The notes under the pieces: generated by a model | Database searches by the model: none | What the model saw: only the letters and a program-made list of their open reading frames with translations | What the model was told of the DNA's origin: nothing | Part shown: one piece after another, positions 41,048 to 48,924 of the stretch | How the letters are laid out: every line of letters starts with the position of its first letter | Position numbering within the stretch: position 1 is the first letter of the stretch | Assembly (NCBI GenBank): GCA_016214955.1 | Contig: JACRMN010000007.1 | Span: 186,001 to 250,000, forward strand | Direction: 5' to 3' | DNA: 64,000 bases | Origin: Deltaproteobacteria bacterium | GTDB lineage: Bacteria; Myxococcota; Myxococcia; Myxococcales; Anaeromyxobacteraceae | Position numbers and translations under genes: made by a program

Positions 41048-43957
41048 CTAGAACCGGTATGCCGCCGAGACCTTCAGGGTGCGCATGGGGCCGCGCATCC
41101 CGTCGGGCTTGTCGGCGTCGAGGGCGTCGCCGCCGATGGAGTTGCCGCCGGGCGCGCCGCCGCCCCAGGGATTGGAGGGCAGCAGGTAGTTGGTGGTGTT
41201 GAAGACGTTGAAGAGGTCGCCCTTGATGATGAAGTCGCCGGGGCCGGCCTTGAACGCCTTCATCAGGCTGACGTCGAGCTGCTTGAACGAGGGCGAGGTG
41301 CCCTCGTAGACCTGGCAGCCCGCGAAGCAGCCCACGATGCGCCGGGCCAGCCCGGAGCCGTAGTTGTAGGAGGCGCCGGCGGTCAGTCCCCAGGGGATCT
41401 CGGCGAAGGCGCTGGCCTTGAAGCGGTGCCTGTCCACCAGGCGCGAGGGGTTCCAGGGCCTGTCGGTGCGGCCGTAGCTCCAGTCGAAGATGTCGTTGTC
41501 CCACTCGCGGTGCTTCGTCTTGGCGTCACTGAGGGTGTAGGAGAGCCTCACCTCCCAGGGCGACGCCTTGCTGTAGGGCTTCTCCACCATCATCATCAGC
41601 GAGCGGGTGCGGTTCTGGCCGATGAAGTCGCCGAGGATGAGGGAGCCGTAGCCGTTGGGGCCGCCCCAGAGCGGGTCGAAGGCGGGCTGGGTGGCCCAGC
41701 CGCCGTTGGCGTCGCGGTTGCCGCTGAACCACTGGAACTGGTTCTTGGCGTCCACCTGGCTGACCGACACCTCCACGTTCCAGGCGAGCACCGCCTGGCG
41801 CACGCCCAGCGACATCTGATCGGCGTAGGGCATCTTGAAGTCGTTGCGGATGAGCCAGATCTCGCCGTTGGGCTGGAGGTTCTTCTGCTTCTCGTCCAGG
41901 GCGTGGTTGGCCATGGTGCGGTCGTAGGACCGGCCCCAGCCCGCGAAGACCACGGTGTTCTTGTCGCCGAGCACGTCGAACGAGGCGCCCAGGCGAGGCG
42001 CGAAGGCGCCCAGGTAGGCCTTGCGCTTGCTCCCGTTGGCCACGTAGTCGTCGAGGTTGACGCCGCCCCTGGCCAGCGACTGGGCGTAGGTCTGTCCGGC
42101 CGGGGGGGTGATGCCCCAGCGCACGCCGTCCGCGGCGTAGAGCGCCGCCACCCGGTCGGCCGGCGTCACGTAGCCGTTGTTGAGCATGTTGGTCTCGACG
42201 TCCCAGCGGACGCCGATGTTGGCCTCGAGCCGCTTGGTGATCGTCCAGTCGTCCTGCACGAAGAGGCCGATCTGGGTGTTGTTGATGCCCACCGAGGCCG
42301 GCGCCAGGGCGCGGTCGATCTTGCACTGGTCCGAGTTGTTGCCGCCGTTGGTGATGTTGGTGCCGGTGCAGCTGGCGCCGTCGTAGTAGGGCAGGCCGGT
42401 GACGTTGTCGACCACGGCCTCGACGATGTCCACCGCCCGCGAGGTGCCGGAGAGGTCGTACTTCATGAAGTTCGCCTTGGCGCCGCCCTTGAAGACGTGA
42501 TCCACCAGGCCCGAGAAGGTGAAGTTCTGCGAGAGGCCGATGCCGCTCTGGCCGCGCTTCTGGTTGTCGGGCGAGCCGCCGTCGAAGATCACGTCGCTGG
42601 AGTTGGACAGCAGGTTGGTCGGCGAGGCCTTGTACTTGAGGAACGGCGTGGCGGAGGCGGCCTTGGGGTTCCAGACCGCGTTGGTGTAGCCGACCCGGCT
42701 CTCCGACAGCCAGGCGTTGCCCAGGTTCCACTCGTGGAACAGGTCGACGTTGAAGGCGTTGTTGGAGCGCTCCTTGTCGTTGCCGTGGGCGCTGAGGTTG
42801 CGGTCCTCGGCGACGTGGTCCGACTCCAGGCGGATGAGCGCCGAGCCGCTGAGCTTGCGGTCCTCGGCGAGCTGGGCGTCCAACTTGCCGAAGATGAGGT
42901 GCCCGTTGAAGGGATCGACGTAGGTGCCGCCCTTGGCGGCCAGCGAGGGGACGATGCCGGCTCCGCCGGGGAGCAGGTTCAGGTTCCTGGGCACCACCTG
43001 GCGGGAGTCGTTGATGTTCTTGCCGTCGTAAGAAACGGCGTAGTGGACCACGTCCTCCTTGATGGCGCCGTTGACGTTGGCGCTCCACTCGTTCTTGGAG
43101 GAGGGCAGCAGCACCTGCCCGGACCGCTCCTTCTCCCGCTCCAGCGGCGACTTGTTGCGCCAGTCGGTCTCGGTGCGGTCGATGGAGACGCCGCCGTGCA
43201 GCTCGTTGGTGCCGGACTTGGTCACCGCGGTGATGGCGGCGCTGGAGACCTGGTCGTACTCGGCCTTGTAGTTGGAGGTGATGACCTTGAACTGGGCGAT
43301 GGCCGACTGGGGGAAGGGGTTGCCGCGGCTCGAGTCCTGCCCGGTGACGCCGCCCCGGAGGATCTGGTTCTTCTGGCTGACGCCGTCGATGAAGACGTTG
43401 ACGTTGTCGTTGTTCTGCGCGCCGGCCTGCACCTTGGTGAAGCCGGTGCTCTGGTCCTGGGAGAAGACCACGCCGGGCGCGAGGTCGGCGATGGCCAGGA
43501 AGTTGCTGGTGGCCTGGGGCAGCGTCTGGATCTGCTTCTGGGTGACGCTGGTGCCGACCTCGGAGGTCTTCACCGCCTTGCGCCGGGTGCCGGTGACGAC
43601 GAACTCCTCCACCCGGGCCGGGGTGTAGGCCAGGTCCACCGAGGCGGTCTCGCCCACCGCCAGGCTGATGGCCTCCGTCTTGGCCGTTCCGTCGGGGCCG
43701 GTGATGCGGATCTCGTATTCACCAGGAGGCAACCCGGCGAGCACGTACCCTCCACCGGCCTTGGTGGTGGTCTTGTAGGTGAAGCCGCTGTCCTTGTTCA
43801 CGGCCACGACGGCCATGCCGGCCGGCGCGGACGCGGTCCCGGCGCTGATCTGCCCCTTGATCGTGGCGGTGCTGAGCTGGGCCTGTGCGACCCCGGCCAG
43901 CGCCAGCGCCAGCGCCGCTGCGAGGCCACGGCTTCGGAACGCATGCGAACGACTCAT
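41048..43957 (-). CDS. TonB-dependent outer-membrane receptor, OAR-like, for glucan uptake
   Basis: A 969-residue outer-membrane receptor. A signal peptide (cleavage near AQA) is followed by a carboxypeptidase-regulatory-like beta-sandwich (about 30-115), a plug domain (VEEFVVTGTRRKAVKTSEVGTSVTQKQIQTLPQ...) and a barrel ending in LKVSAAYRF, with the typical C-terminal aromatic. No SusD partner is encoded. OAR-like receptors with this N-terminal domain bring polysaccharides or oligosaccharides across the outer membrane. ATG at 43957 after AGGGAG. It starts the leftward operon and is divergent from a ROK regulator; the AT-rich spacer between is likely the control point. Confidence 0.88.
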   Translation of the reverse strand: MSRSHAFRSRGLAAALALALAGVAQAQLSTATIKGQISAGTASAPAGMAVVAVNKDSGFTYKTTTKAGGGYVLAGLPPGEYEIRITGPDGTAKTEAISLAVGETASVDLAYTPARVEEFVVTGTRRKAVKTSEVGTSVTQKQIQTLPQATSNFLAIADLAPGVVFSQDQSTGFTKVQAGAQNNDNVNVFIDGVSQKNQILRGGVTGQDSSRGNPFPQSAIAQFKVITSNYKAEYDQVSSAAITAVTKSGTNELHGGVSIDRTETDWRNKSPLEREKERSGQVLLPSSKNEWSANVNGAIKEDVVHYAVSYDGKNINDSRQVVPRNLNLLPGGAGIVPSLAAKGGTYVDPFNGHLIFGKLDAQLAEDRKLSGSALIRLESDHVAEDRNLSAHGNDKERSNNAFNVDLFHEWNLGNAWLSESRVGYTNAVWNPKAASATPFLKYKASPTNLLSNSSDVIFDGGSPDNQKRGQSGIGLSQNFTFSGLVDHVFKGGAKANFMKYDLSGTSRAVDIVEAVVDNVTGLPYYDGASCTGTNITNGGNNSDQCKIDRALAPASVGINNTQIGLFVQDDWTITKRLEANIGVRWDVETNMLNNGYVTPADRVAALYAADGVRWGITPPAGQTYAQSLARGGVNLDDYVANGSKRKAYLGAFAPRLGASFDVLGDKNTVVFAGWGRSYDRTMANHALDEKQKNLQPNGEIWLIRNDFKMPYADQMSLGVRQAVLAWNVEVSVSQVDAKNQFQWFSGNRDANGGWATQPAFDPLWGGPNGYGSLILGDFIGQNRTRSLMMMVEKPYSKASPWEVRLSYTLSDAKTKHREWDNDIFDWSYGRTDRPWNPSRLVDRHRFKASAFAEIPWGLTAGASYNYGSGLARRIVGCFAGCQVYEGTSPSFKQLDVSLMKAFKAGPGDFIIKGDLFNVFNTTNYLLPSNPWGGGAPGGNSIGGDALDADKPDGMRGPMRTLKVSAAYRF

Positions 43958-44267
43958 GACGGGTCTCCCTGGGGTGCTGCTCTCGAACTGCGGATTGCGG
44001 GTGCGGGTTGAAGTGTCGTTTGACCGCGGGCTATATTAATTCGGGTTAAAGTCGAAAAAATACGATGCGGAGAATGTCAGGAAACGAGCAGGAGTGAAAG
44101 AGGAACACCCACCTGGTTCGCTTTCCTTGCTCTCACTGACAGTGGACCCGCTGGCTGGACAATGAGTTGACGCATTGCGGCGATTGTCTCGCCGCACCTC
44201 TTTGGAGGCATTCGGTCGGCGGTCGCGGAAATGGCGAAGAACGAGAAACGAGGGAGGATGCCACTCG
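43958..44267. promoter_or_regulatory. AT-rich divergent control region with palindromes
   Basis: The 310-bp spacer between the TonB receptor and the ROK regulator is markedly AT-richer than its surroundings, especially 44030-44075. A rightward promoter candidate is TTGAAG (44008-44013), 18 bp, TATATT (44032-44037). Operator-like inverted repeats are TTCGGGTTAAAGTCGAA (44040-44056, imperfect), CACTG-A-CAGTG (44134-44144, perfect) and a 7-bp hairpin GCGGCGA/TCGCCGC (44177-44195). The ROK protein is the expected binder of at least one of these. The leftward promoter is not clear by eye. Confidence 0.55.
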
Positions 44268-45467
44268 ATGGCCGGTGACCAGAGCCTGCTCAGGCGCATC
44301 AACCGCATGGCGATCGTGCGCCACGTGAAGTCGCGCCCCGGGCTGGCGCGCGGCGAGCTGGCCGAGCTCACCGGCCTCGCCGACTCCACCATCAGCGTGC
44401 TCGTCAACGGGCTCATCGAGGACGGCTGGCTGCGCGCCAGCGACTCGCCCGGCGAGAGCCGGGGCGCGGGCCGGCGGCCGAAGCTCCTGGCGCTCGACCC
44501 CTCGCGCCTGGCGGTGGTGGGCGCCGAGCTGGGCGTGGACTACCTGGCGGTCGCGGCCTGCGGCCTGGAGGGGCAGATCCTCTGGTCGCGCGAGGTGGCC
44601 TACCGGCACGGCGAGGTGGAGCGCTCGCTCGCCGACGTGGCCGCGCTGGTGGGCGCGGCCTGCCGCAACCTGGCGAGCACGCGGCGCCGGCCGCTGGGCG
44701 TGGGGCTCGGGCTCCCGGGCATGGTCACCACCGACCACGTGCTGCGCATCGCCCCCAACATCGGCTGGCGCGACGTGGCGGTGGGCTCGCTCCTCGAGGG
44801 CGCGCTGCGGGCCGCCGGGGTCGGCGACCTCCCCTCCTCGGTGCTCAACGACGCCAACGCCGGGGCGCTGGGCGAGTACGTCTTCTCCGCCGGGCCGGCC
44901 ATCGGCTCCCTGGTCTACCTCTCGGCCGGCTACGGCGTGGGCGCGGGGCTCATCTTCGACGACCGGCTGCACCTCGGCCACGAGGGGCTCTCGGGCGAGG
45001 TGGGCCACTGGATCCTCCAGCCCGAGGGGCAGCTCTGCCCCTGCGGGCGGCGCGGCTGCGCCGAGACCTTGCTCTCGCAGAAGGCGGTGAGCCGCCTGGC
45101 CACCGGCACCGAGGACCCCACCCTGCCCATCGCCGAGCTCGCCGCCCGGCTGGAGCGCGGCGACCCGGCCGTGCTGGCCGCCGCCCGCGAGGCCGGCGCG
45201 CACCTGGGCATGGTGCTTCACAACCTGGTGGTGACCCTCAACCCGGCGGTGCTGGCGCTGGGCGGCCCGCTGTCGCGGCTCCCGCCCTTCGTGGGCACGG
45301 CGCTGGAGCGGCTGCAGCAGCTCTCGGGCCGGATCCCCTACCACCACTCCACGGTGCGGGTGGGCCAGCACGGCAACTTCGCCGGCGCGGTGGGCGCCGC
45401 GGCCGGCGTGCTCCACGACCTCTTGCACCCGCTGGCGCAGCGGCCGCAGGGCACGCGGGTGGCGTAG
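44268..45467 (+). CDS. ROK family transcriptional regulator
   Basis: A 399-residue repressor-type ROK protein. The N-terminal winged helix is VRHVKSRPGLARGELAELTGLADSTISVLVNGLIEDGWL (about 18-56). The C-terminal ROK domain has VVGAELGVDYLAVA, VGLGLPGMVTTDHVLRIAPNIGW, NDANAGALGEYVF, LSAGYGVGAGLIFDDRLHLGHEGLSGEVGH and the zinc motif CPCGRRGCAET. ROK repressors bind sugars or sugar phosphates and control sugar catabolism. ATG at 44268 with AGGGAGG upstream; an in-frame ATG at 44175 gives a basic extra N-terminus but is less likely. Divergent orientation to the glucan operon suggests it represses that operon until sophorose or glucose derivatives bind. Confidence 0.9.
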   Translation: MAGDQSLLRRINRMAIVRHVKSRPGLARGELAELTGLADSTISVLVNGLIEDGWLRASDSPGESRGAGRRPKLLALDPSRLAVVGAELGVDYLAVAACGLEGQILWSREVAYRHGEVERSLADVAALVGAACRNLASTRRRPLGVGLGLPGMVTTDHVLRIAPNIGWRDVAVGSLLEGALRAAGVGDLPSSVLNDANAGALGEYVFSAGPAIGSLVYLSAGYGVGAGLIFDDRLHLGHEGLSGEVGHWILQPEGQLCPCGRRGCAETLLSQKAVSRLATGTEDPTLPIAELAARLERGDPAVLAAAREAGAHLGMVLHNLVVTLNPAVLALGGPLSRLPPFVGTALERLQQLSGRIPYHHSTVRVGQHGNFAGAVGAAAGVLHDLLHPLAQRPQGTRVA

Positions 45468-45493
45468 GGCCCGACCGCGCGTCCGGAAGCGCC

Positions 45494-45525
45494 GACGGGC
45501 GGCAGCCTCGCGGCCGCCGCCCGTC
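45494..45525. terminator. Bidirectional terminator hairpin
   Basis: Perfect 10-bp arms GACGGGCGGC (45494-45503) and GCCGCCCGTC (45516-45525) enclose a loop with an inner GCC-TCGC-GGC hairpin. It lies between the convergent ROK gene (stop 45467) and the GcvH-like gene (stop 45560). There is no T-tract. The inner GCCTCGCGGC sequence is also the tip of the hairpin at 22333-22358. Confidence 0.6.
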
Positions 45526-45559
45526 CCCCTCGCAGCTCTCGTTCTCCCCGGAGTGCGGC

Positions 45560-46258
45560 TCACCTCCGCAGGAACTCCTCCTGCAGCGCCTTCCAGTCGG
45601 CGGGCGCCAGGTGCGGCGCCACCGGGCCGGCCAGCGTGCCGCCGTCCGCCGCGGCCAGGCCCAGCCGCGGCTCCAGCCAGCGGTGCAGCCGCTCGCCCTC
45701 GGCGGCCAGCCAGGCCCGCGCCGCGCCGTCGGCCACCAGGCGGGTGAGGCCGTCGCCCTCGGCCTTCATCTGGAAGAGCCAGCCGCGGGCGTAGCAGTCG
45801 CTCTTCACCAGCGACGGGTCGCGGATGGCGTCGCCGTTGACCGCGGTGACCACGCCGTCGACGGGCGCGCAGATGACCGCCTCGCGGTCGCCCGCCGCCA
45901 GCACCGCCGCCGGCTCGCCGGCGCGCAGGATGGCGCCGGGGTGTGGCAGCCGCACCGTCATCGCCCAGGGCAGGAGCCCCTGCACCAGGTCGTCCACGCC
46001 CACCCGCACCGCGCCCGCCCGCAGGCGCAGCCAGGTGTGGCCCGGCGCGTAGCGCAGGCCGGGGCGGAAGCGGAGACCGCCGGCCTCCGTGAGCCCCTGG
46101 GCCCGGCGCCGCGCCCAGGCGGCGCCGCGGAACGCGGCCCACAGCAGCACGGCGGGGACGAGGAGCGCCAGCGCGGCCACCGCCACCACGCCGAGCCGGA
46201 CGGCGATGCCTGCGAGGAAGATTCCCACCTGCTCGACGATCCCGATGATGGCGCTCAT
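45560..46258 (-). CDS. Membrane-anchored GcvH-like protein without canonical lipoyl lysine
   Basis: A 232-residue protein with an N-terminal membrane segment (about residues 10-45) and a C-terminal GcvH-like (biotinyl/lipoyl fold) domain. GLRYAPGHTWLRLRAGAVRVGVDDLVQGLL corresponds to the start of H-proteins (..HTWL....VRVGIT.....LG), and AVICAPVDGVVTAVNGDAIRDPSLVKSDCYARGWLFQMKAEG to the core. The lipoyl lysine of H-protein lies eight residues before the Pro of APVSG; here that position is Asp, with Arg next to it. It is therefore unlikely to be a glycine-cleavage shuttle. It is the last of three genes with a very small membrane peptide and a similar GcvH-like gene. Role unknown. Confidence 0.78.
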   Translation of the reverse strand: MSAIIGIVEQVGIFLAGIAVRLGVVAVAALALLVPAVLLWAAFRGAAWARRRAQGLTEAGGLRFRPGLRYAPGHTWLRLRAGAVRVGVDDLVQGLLPWAMTVRLPHPGAILRAGEPAAVLAAGDREAVICAPVDGVVTAVNGDAIRDPSLVKSDCYARGWLFQMKAEGDGLTRLVADGAARAWLAAEGERLHRWLEPRLGLAAADGGTLAGPVAPHLAPADWKALQEEFLRR

Positions 46259-46274
46259 GGCTTCCCTCCTTCTG

Positions 46275-46979
46275 CTACGTCCTGAAGTACCTGCGGCAGA
46301 TCTCGGCCCAGCCCCCGGGCGCGAGCTCCCTGGCGATGCCGTGCACCGGCGCGCCGCCGTCCTGCAGCACCACCCCGAGCTGCGGGGAGGCCTCGGCCGC
46401 CAGCGCCGCGCCCGCCTGCTCCACCCACCGCTGCGCCGCCTCGCCGGCGAGGAGCTGCCGCCGGTTGGCCGGGAGCCGCTCTGGCCGCACCTTGAAGAGC
46501 CAGCCAGCGCTGTAGGGCTCCACCTGCCAGGCGTCGGCGCGGAGCGCGAGCGGGTTCACCTCGGCCACCTGGCCATCCACCGGCGACACCAGCTCCACCT
46601 TCTGGGCGCCGTCGGCGGCCACGAAGGCCGGGCAGCCCTGGGCCACCGCGGTCCCCGGCGACGGCAGGCCGAGCCGCTCCACCGGCCCGATGAGCCGCGC
46701 GGCGAAGTCGTCCATCCCCACCTCCACCAGGCCGTCGGCGCCGGCCCGCGCCCAGGTGTGGCCCGGGTGCAGGAGCACGTCGGCGGGCACCGTGAACCAC
46801 CCGGCGATGGCGGTGGCCGTGGCGCCGGCCGGACGCACGGCCCGCACCGCCTCCGCCACGACGGCGCGCCCGCCGTTCAGGTAGCGCCAGAAGAGCGTGA
46901 AGCAGACCAGGTAGCTGGCGCCCAGGCTGTACTCCATGAGCTTCGCGGGGTAGGCGGCGAGGAACTCTTGACCGATCAC
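46275..46979 (-). CDS. Membrane-anchored GcvH-like protein, second copy
   Basis: A 234-residue paralogue of the gene at 45560-46258, with an N-terminal hydrophobic segment (about 14-35: LMEYSLGASYLVCFTLFWRYL). The GcvH-like domain has VPADVLLHPGHTWARAGADGLVEVGMDDFAARLIG and KVELVSPVDGQVAEVNPLALRADAWQVEPYSAGWLFKVRPE. A lysine exists near the turn but is six, not eight, residues before the SPVDG Pro, so canonical lipoylation is doubtful. The C-terminus ends GGWAEICRRYFRT. It starts 16 bp upstream of the second copy and lies 88 bp downstream of the 23-residue membrane peptide gene. The duplicate probably forms a hetero-oligomer with its partner. Confidence 0.78.
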   Translation of the reverse strand: MIGQEFLAAYPAKLMEYSLGASYLVCFTLFWRYLNGGRAVVAEAVRAVRPAGATATAIAGWFTVPADVLLHPGHTWARAGADGLVEVGMDDFAARLIGPVERLGLPSPGTAVAQGCPAFVAADGAQKVELVSPVDGQVAEVNPLALRADAWQVEPYSAGWLFKVRPERLPANRRQLLAGEAAQRWVEQAGAALAAEASPQLGVVLQDGGAPVHGIARELAPGGWAEICRRYFRT

Positions 46980-47067
46980 GGTTCACTCCGAGTGGCGGCC
47001 CGGCCCGGGCCGGCTGGGGTCGCGCGGGCGGCGTGCGCGGGCGCGACCGGCGAGGGGGGCGGCGCGC

Positions 47068-47139
47068 CTAGCAGGCGGAGGCCAGGTTGATGCCGAGGAG
47101 AGCTGCGCCGAGGAAGGAGATCGCGAAGGCGACGATCAT
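47068..47139 (-). CDS. 23-residue hydrophobic membrane peptide
   Basis: A tiny gene encoding MIVAFAISFLGAALLGINLA followed by SAC. It is a single transmembrane helix with a Cys at the end. The ATG at 47139 has AGGAG spaced 6 bp upstream, which is a strong ribosome site for a gene this short. It lies 88 bp upstream of the two GcvH-like membrane proteins in the same direction, so it may be a subunit or assembly factor of a small membrane complex. No terminator is seen between them. Smaller than most annotation cut-offs; coding evidence is start, ribosome site, hydrophobicity and conserved context only. Confidence 0.5.
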   Translation of the reverse strand: MIVAFAISFLGAALLGINLASAC

Positions 47140-47670
47140 GACCGGCTCCTGTTGGTGGCGGGACCATCCCGCTGTCCGACACTGGCTCTCCAATCCACGC
47201 GCCGGGCCAGGATCGGCGGCGCGGAGGTGCCGTGTGAATCCGCGCGCTTGGCGGGGGAGTTGAAACGGGCAGCGCAGGCGGCGTTGAGAATCTCGCCGGT
47301 GCTCCCCGCGACCGGACGCACGAAAGCCCCGACATCCCGGGCGATTGGGCCCGATTCGCGGCGATCGATGCGTTTCTCGCGGGACCGTGGAGAAATCAAG
47401 CGCCCCGGCGAGGTGGAATTCAGCCCCGCGTGCGGAGCGGGCTCCCGGGCGATGGCGCCGGGTGGGTGGCGGCGCGCCGGGATCACGTGGCGGCTGCGGG
47501 CAGCGCCGTGCCGTCGAGCCACCGAGCCCCGGGGGCGGCCCTGGTGAAGGAGTAGGTGGTGCGACCACCCGGGGTGCGATTCCTCCCCGTGCGCGGGAAG
47601 CCAAGCTGGCGAGGTCAGGTCGCAGGCAGGTGGCACGGGCAGTGCTCGCGCGGTGCTTCGGGGGTGTGCC
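47140..47670. other. 531-bp intergenic region with a palindrome
   Basis: This is the longest gene-free stretch. It separates the leftward GcvH-like unit from the rightward lipoprotein gene. It is somewhat less biased in base use than the genes and holds no convincing open frame. A palindrome GGTGGT-GCG-ACCACC lies at 47555-47569, about 100 bp before the lipoprotein start. No strong promoter motif is identifiable by eye. Confidence 0.6.
47555..47569. promoter_or_regulatory. Perfect palindrome resembling a FadR/GntR operator
   Basis: GGTGGT-GCG-ACCACC is a perfect 6-bp inverted repeat with a 3-bp centre. The core TGGTNNNACCA is that of the E. coli FadR site. A GntR/FadR-family regulator is encoded 0.6-1.4 kb to the right, but the sequence differs from the repeats in front of the hydroxyacid genes, so the match may be coincidental. 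Confidence 0.35.
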
Positions 47671-48162
47671 ATGCCGGCGCAGCGAGGAGGCTCGCGCCCA
47701 GGGAGGCCGGCCGCGCGGGCCGCGACCGTGGCGGGCGCGGCCTGCGCGCTCCTGCTCCTCCTGACGCTGGCGGCCTGTGGCCAGCCCCGTCCGCACTGCT
47801 CCTTCACCGAGGCCGGCACCTGCTACGTGGTCGAGGCCGGCCGGCCTTCGGCCGACGCGCTGCACCGGGCGCGCGAGCAGGCCGAGGGCGTCTGGGGCGC
47901 AGGCGTGCTCTCCGGGTGGACGGTTCGCCTGGCGCCGGCGACCGACTGCAGCGCCTCCTCCGATGCCTGTGCCCTGCTCGACGAGCGCGAGATCGTCATC
48001 CGCTGGGTCTCGCCCTGCTCCCTGGCGCTCCTCATCCACGAGGCCGGCCACGCCGCCGTCGGCGACCCGCACCACCTCGATCCGCGCTGGGCGGTGGCCG
48101 CCGCGGCCATGGTCCGGGAGGAGCACCGCTGCCGGGAGGCGCTCGACGAGGAGGACGGCTGA
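47671..48162 (+). CDS. Putative lipoprotein with HEAGH metal motif
   Basis: A 163-residue lipoprotein with a basic N-terminus, a hydrophobic helix and lipobox LAAC (about C36). The mature part has paired cysteines and the motif LALLIHEAGHAAVGDPHH, an HExxH-like zinc site (HEAGH) followed by His residues. That suggests a small zinc-metallopeptidase-like or metal-binding protein at the outer membrane or periplasmic face. ATG at 47671. It stands alone between divergent and convergent neighbours. Peptidase activity cannot be claimed from the motif alone because the third ligand is not certain. Confidence 0.65.
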   Translation: MPAQRGGSRPGRPAARAATVAGAACALLLLLTLAACGQPRPHCSFTEAGTCYVVEAGRPSADALHRAREQAEGVWGAGVLSGWTVRLAPATDCSASSDACALLDEREIVIRWVSPCSLALLIHEAGHAAVGDPHHLDPRWAVAAAAMVREEHRCREALDEEDG

Positions 48163-48180
48163 ACGGGCGAGCCGGGCTCC

Positions 48181-48924
48181 TCAGCGGCCCGAGCCCCGGC
48201 GCGGGCGGGCCGGCGCCCCGCCCAGCGCCAGGCCCCAGCGGCGCGCGGCCCCGGTGAGGTGGGCGGCGGCCGCCTCGCGGGCCGCGGCCGGGTCGCCGGA
48301 GCGGATGGCGCGGTAGAGGGCCGCGTGCTCGCGGATGGCGTCGCGCGGACCGCCGGCCACGCGGGCGGCGTTCTCCCAGGAGGCGGCGATCACCTGGTGG
48401 AGCTGCCCCGAGAGCAGGTCCACCAGCGCCACGAAGTGCGGGTTCTGGGTGGCCACCGCGATGGCGCGGTGGAAGGCGGCATCGGCGGCCGCGGCGCCGC
48501 GGGCACGCATGGCCCGGAGCGCGGCCTGGAGCCGGCGCAGGTCGGCCGGCCCGCGCCGCGCCGCCGCCAGCTCGGCGGCGCCGGTCTCGGCGTAGTAGCG
48601 CAGCTCGAACACCTCGCGCAGGCGCTCCGGCTCCCCGCCCACCGCCGGGAGGCGGAAGGCGTTCCCGGCCGGCGTCGCCGAGACGTACACCCCCGAGCCC
48701 TTGCGGGAGACGAGCACGCCGTCGGCCTTGAGCTGGGCCAGCGCCTCGCGCAGCACCGTGCGGCTCACCCCCAGCGTGGTGGAGAGGGCCTGCTCGGCCG
48801 GCAGCCGCGCGGTGCGGGCGAAGCGGCCCGCGGCCACCTCGGCGCGCAGCGCCGCCACCACCTGCTCCACCAGGCTGGCCGGCCGGGGCAGGGCCGCGAG
48901 CGCCGGCACCTTGTCAGGCTGCAT
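48181..48924 (-). CDS. GntR/FadR family transcriptional regulator
   Basis: A 247-residue regulator with an N-terminal GntR winged helix (about residues 12-78: QVVAALRAEVAAGRFARTARLPAEQALSTTLGVSRTVLREALAQLKADGVL) and a C-terminal FCD-type all-helical effector domain. The FCD domain has LREVFELRYYAETGAAELAAARR, DAAFHRAIAVATQNPHFVALVDLLS and IREHAALYRAIRSGDP, whose Asp and His residues form the metal site of this class. FCD regulators often bind lactate, glycolate or other organic acids. It is last in the leftward unit after GlcD/GlcF/GlcE-like genes; the GlcD gene overlaps its start by 11 bp. It is the probable binder of the repeats at 52824, 52964 and 57794. Confidence 0.9.
   Translation of the reverse strand: MQPDKVPALAALPRPASLVEQVVAALRAEVAAGRFARTARLPAEQALSTTLGVSRTVLREALAQLKADGVLVSRKGSGVYVSATPAGNAFRLPAVGGEPERLREVFELRYYAETGAAELAAARRGPADLRRLQAALRAMRARGAAAADAAFHRAIAVATQNPHFVALVDLLSGQLHQVIAASWENAARVAGGPRDAIREHAALYRAIRSGDPAAAREAAAAHLTGAARRWGLALGGAPARPRRGSGR

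Noticed and set aside
47140-47652. Plus-strand frames within the 531-bp spacer
   Set aside because: They lack ribosome sites, are Arg/Pro-rich and overlap frames on other strands; they appear to be random open frames of GC-rich DNA.
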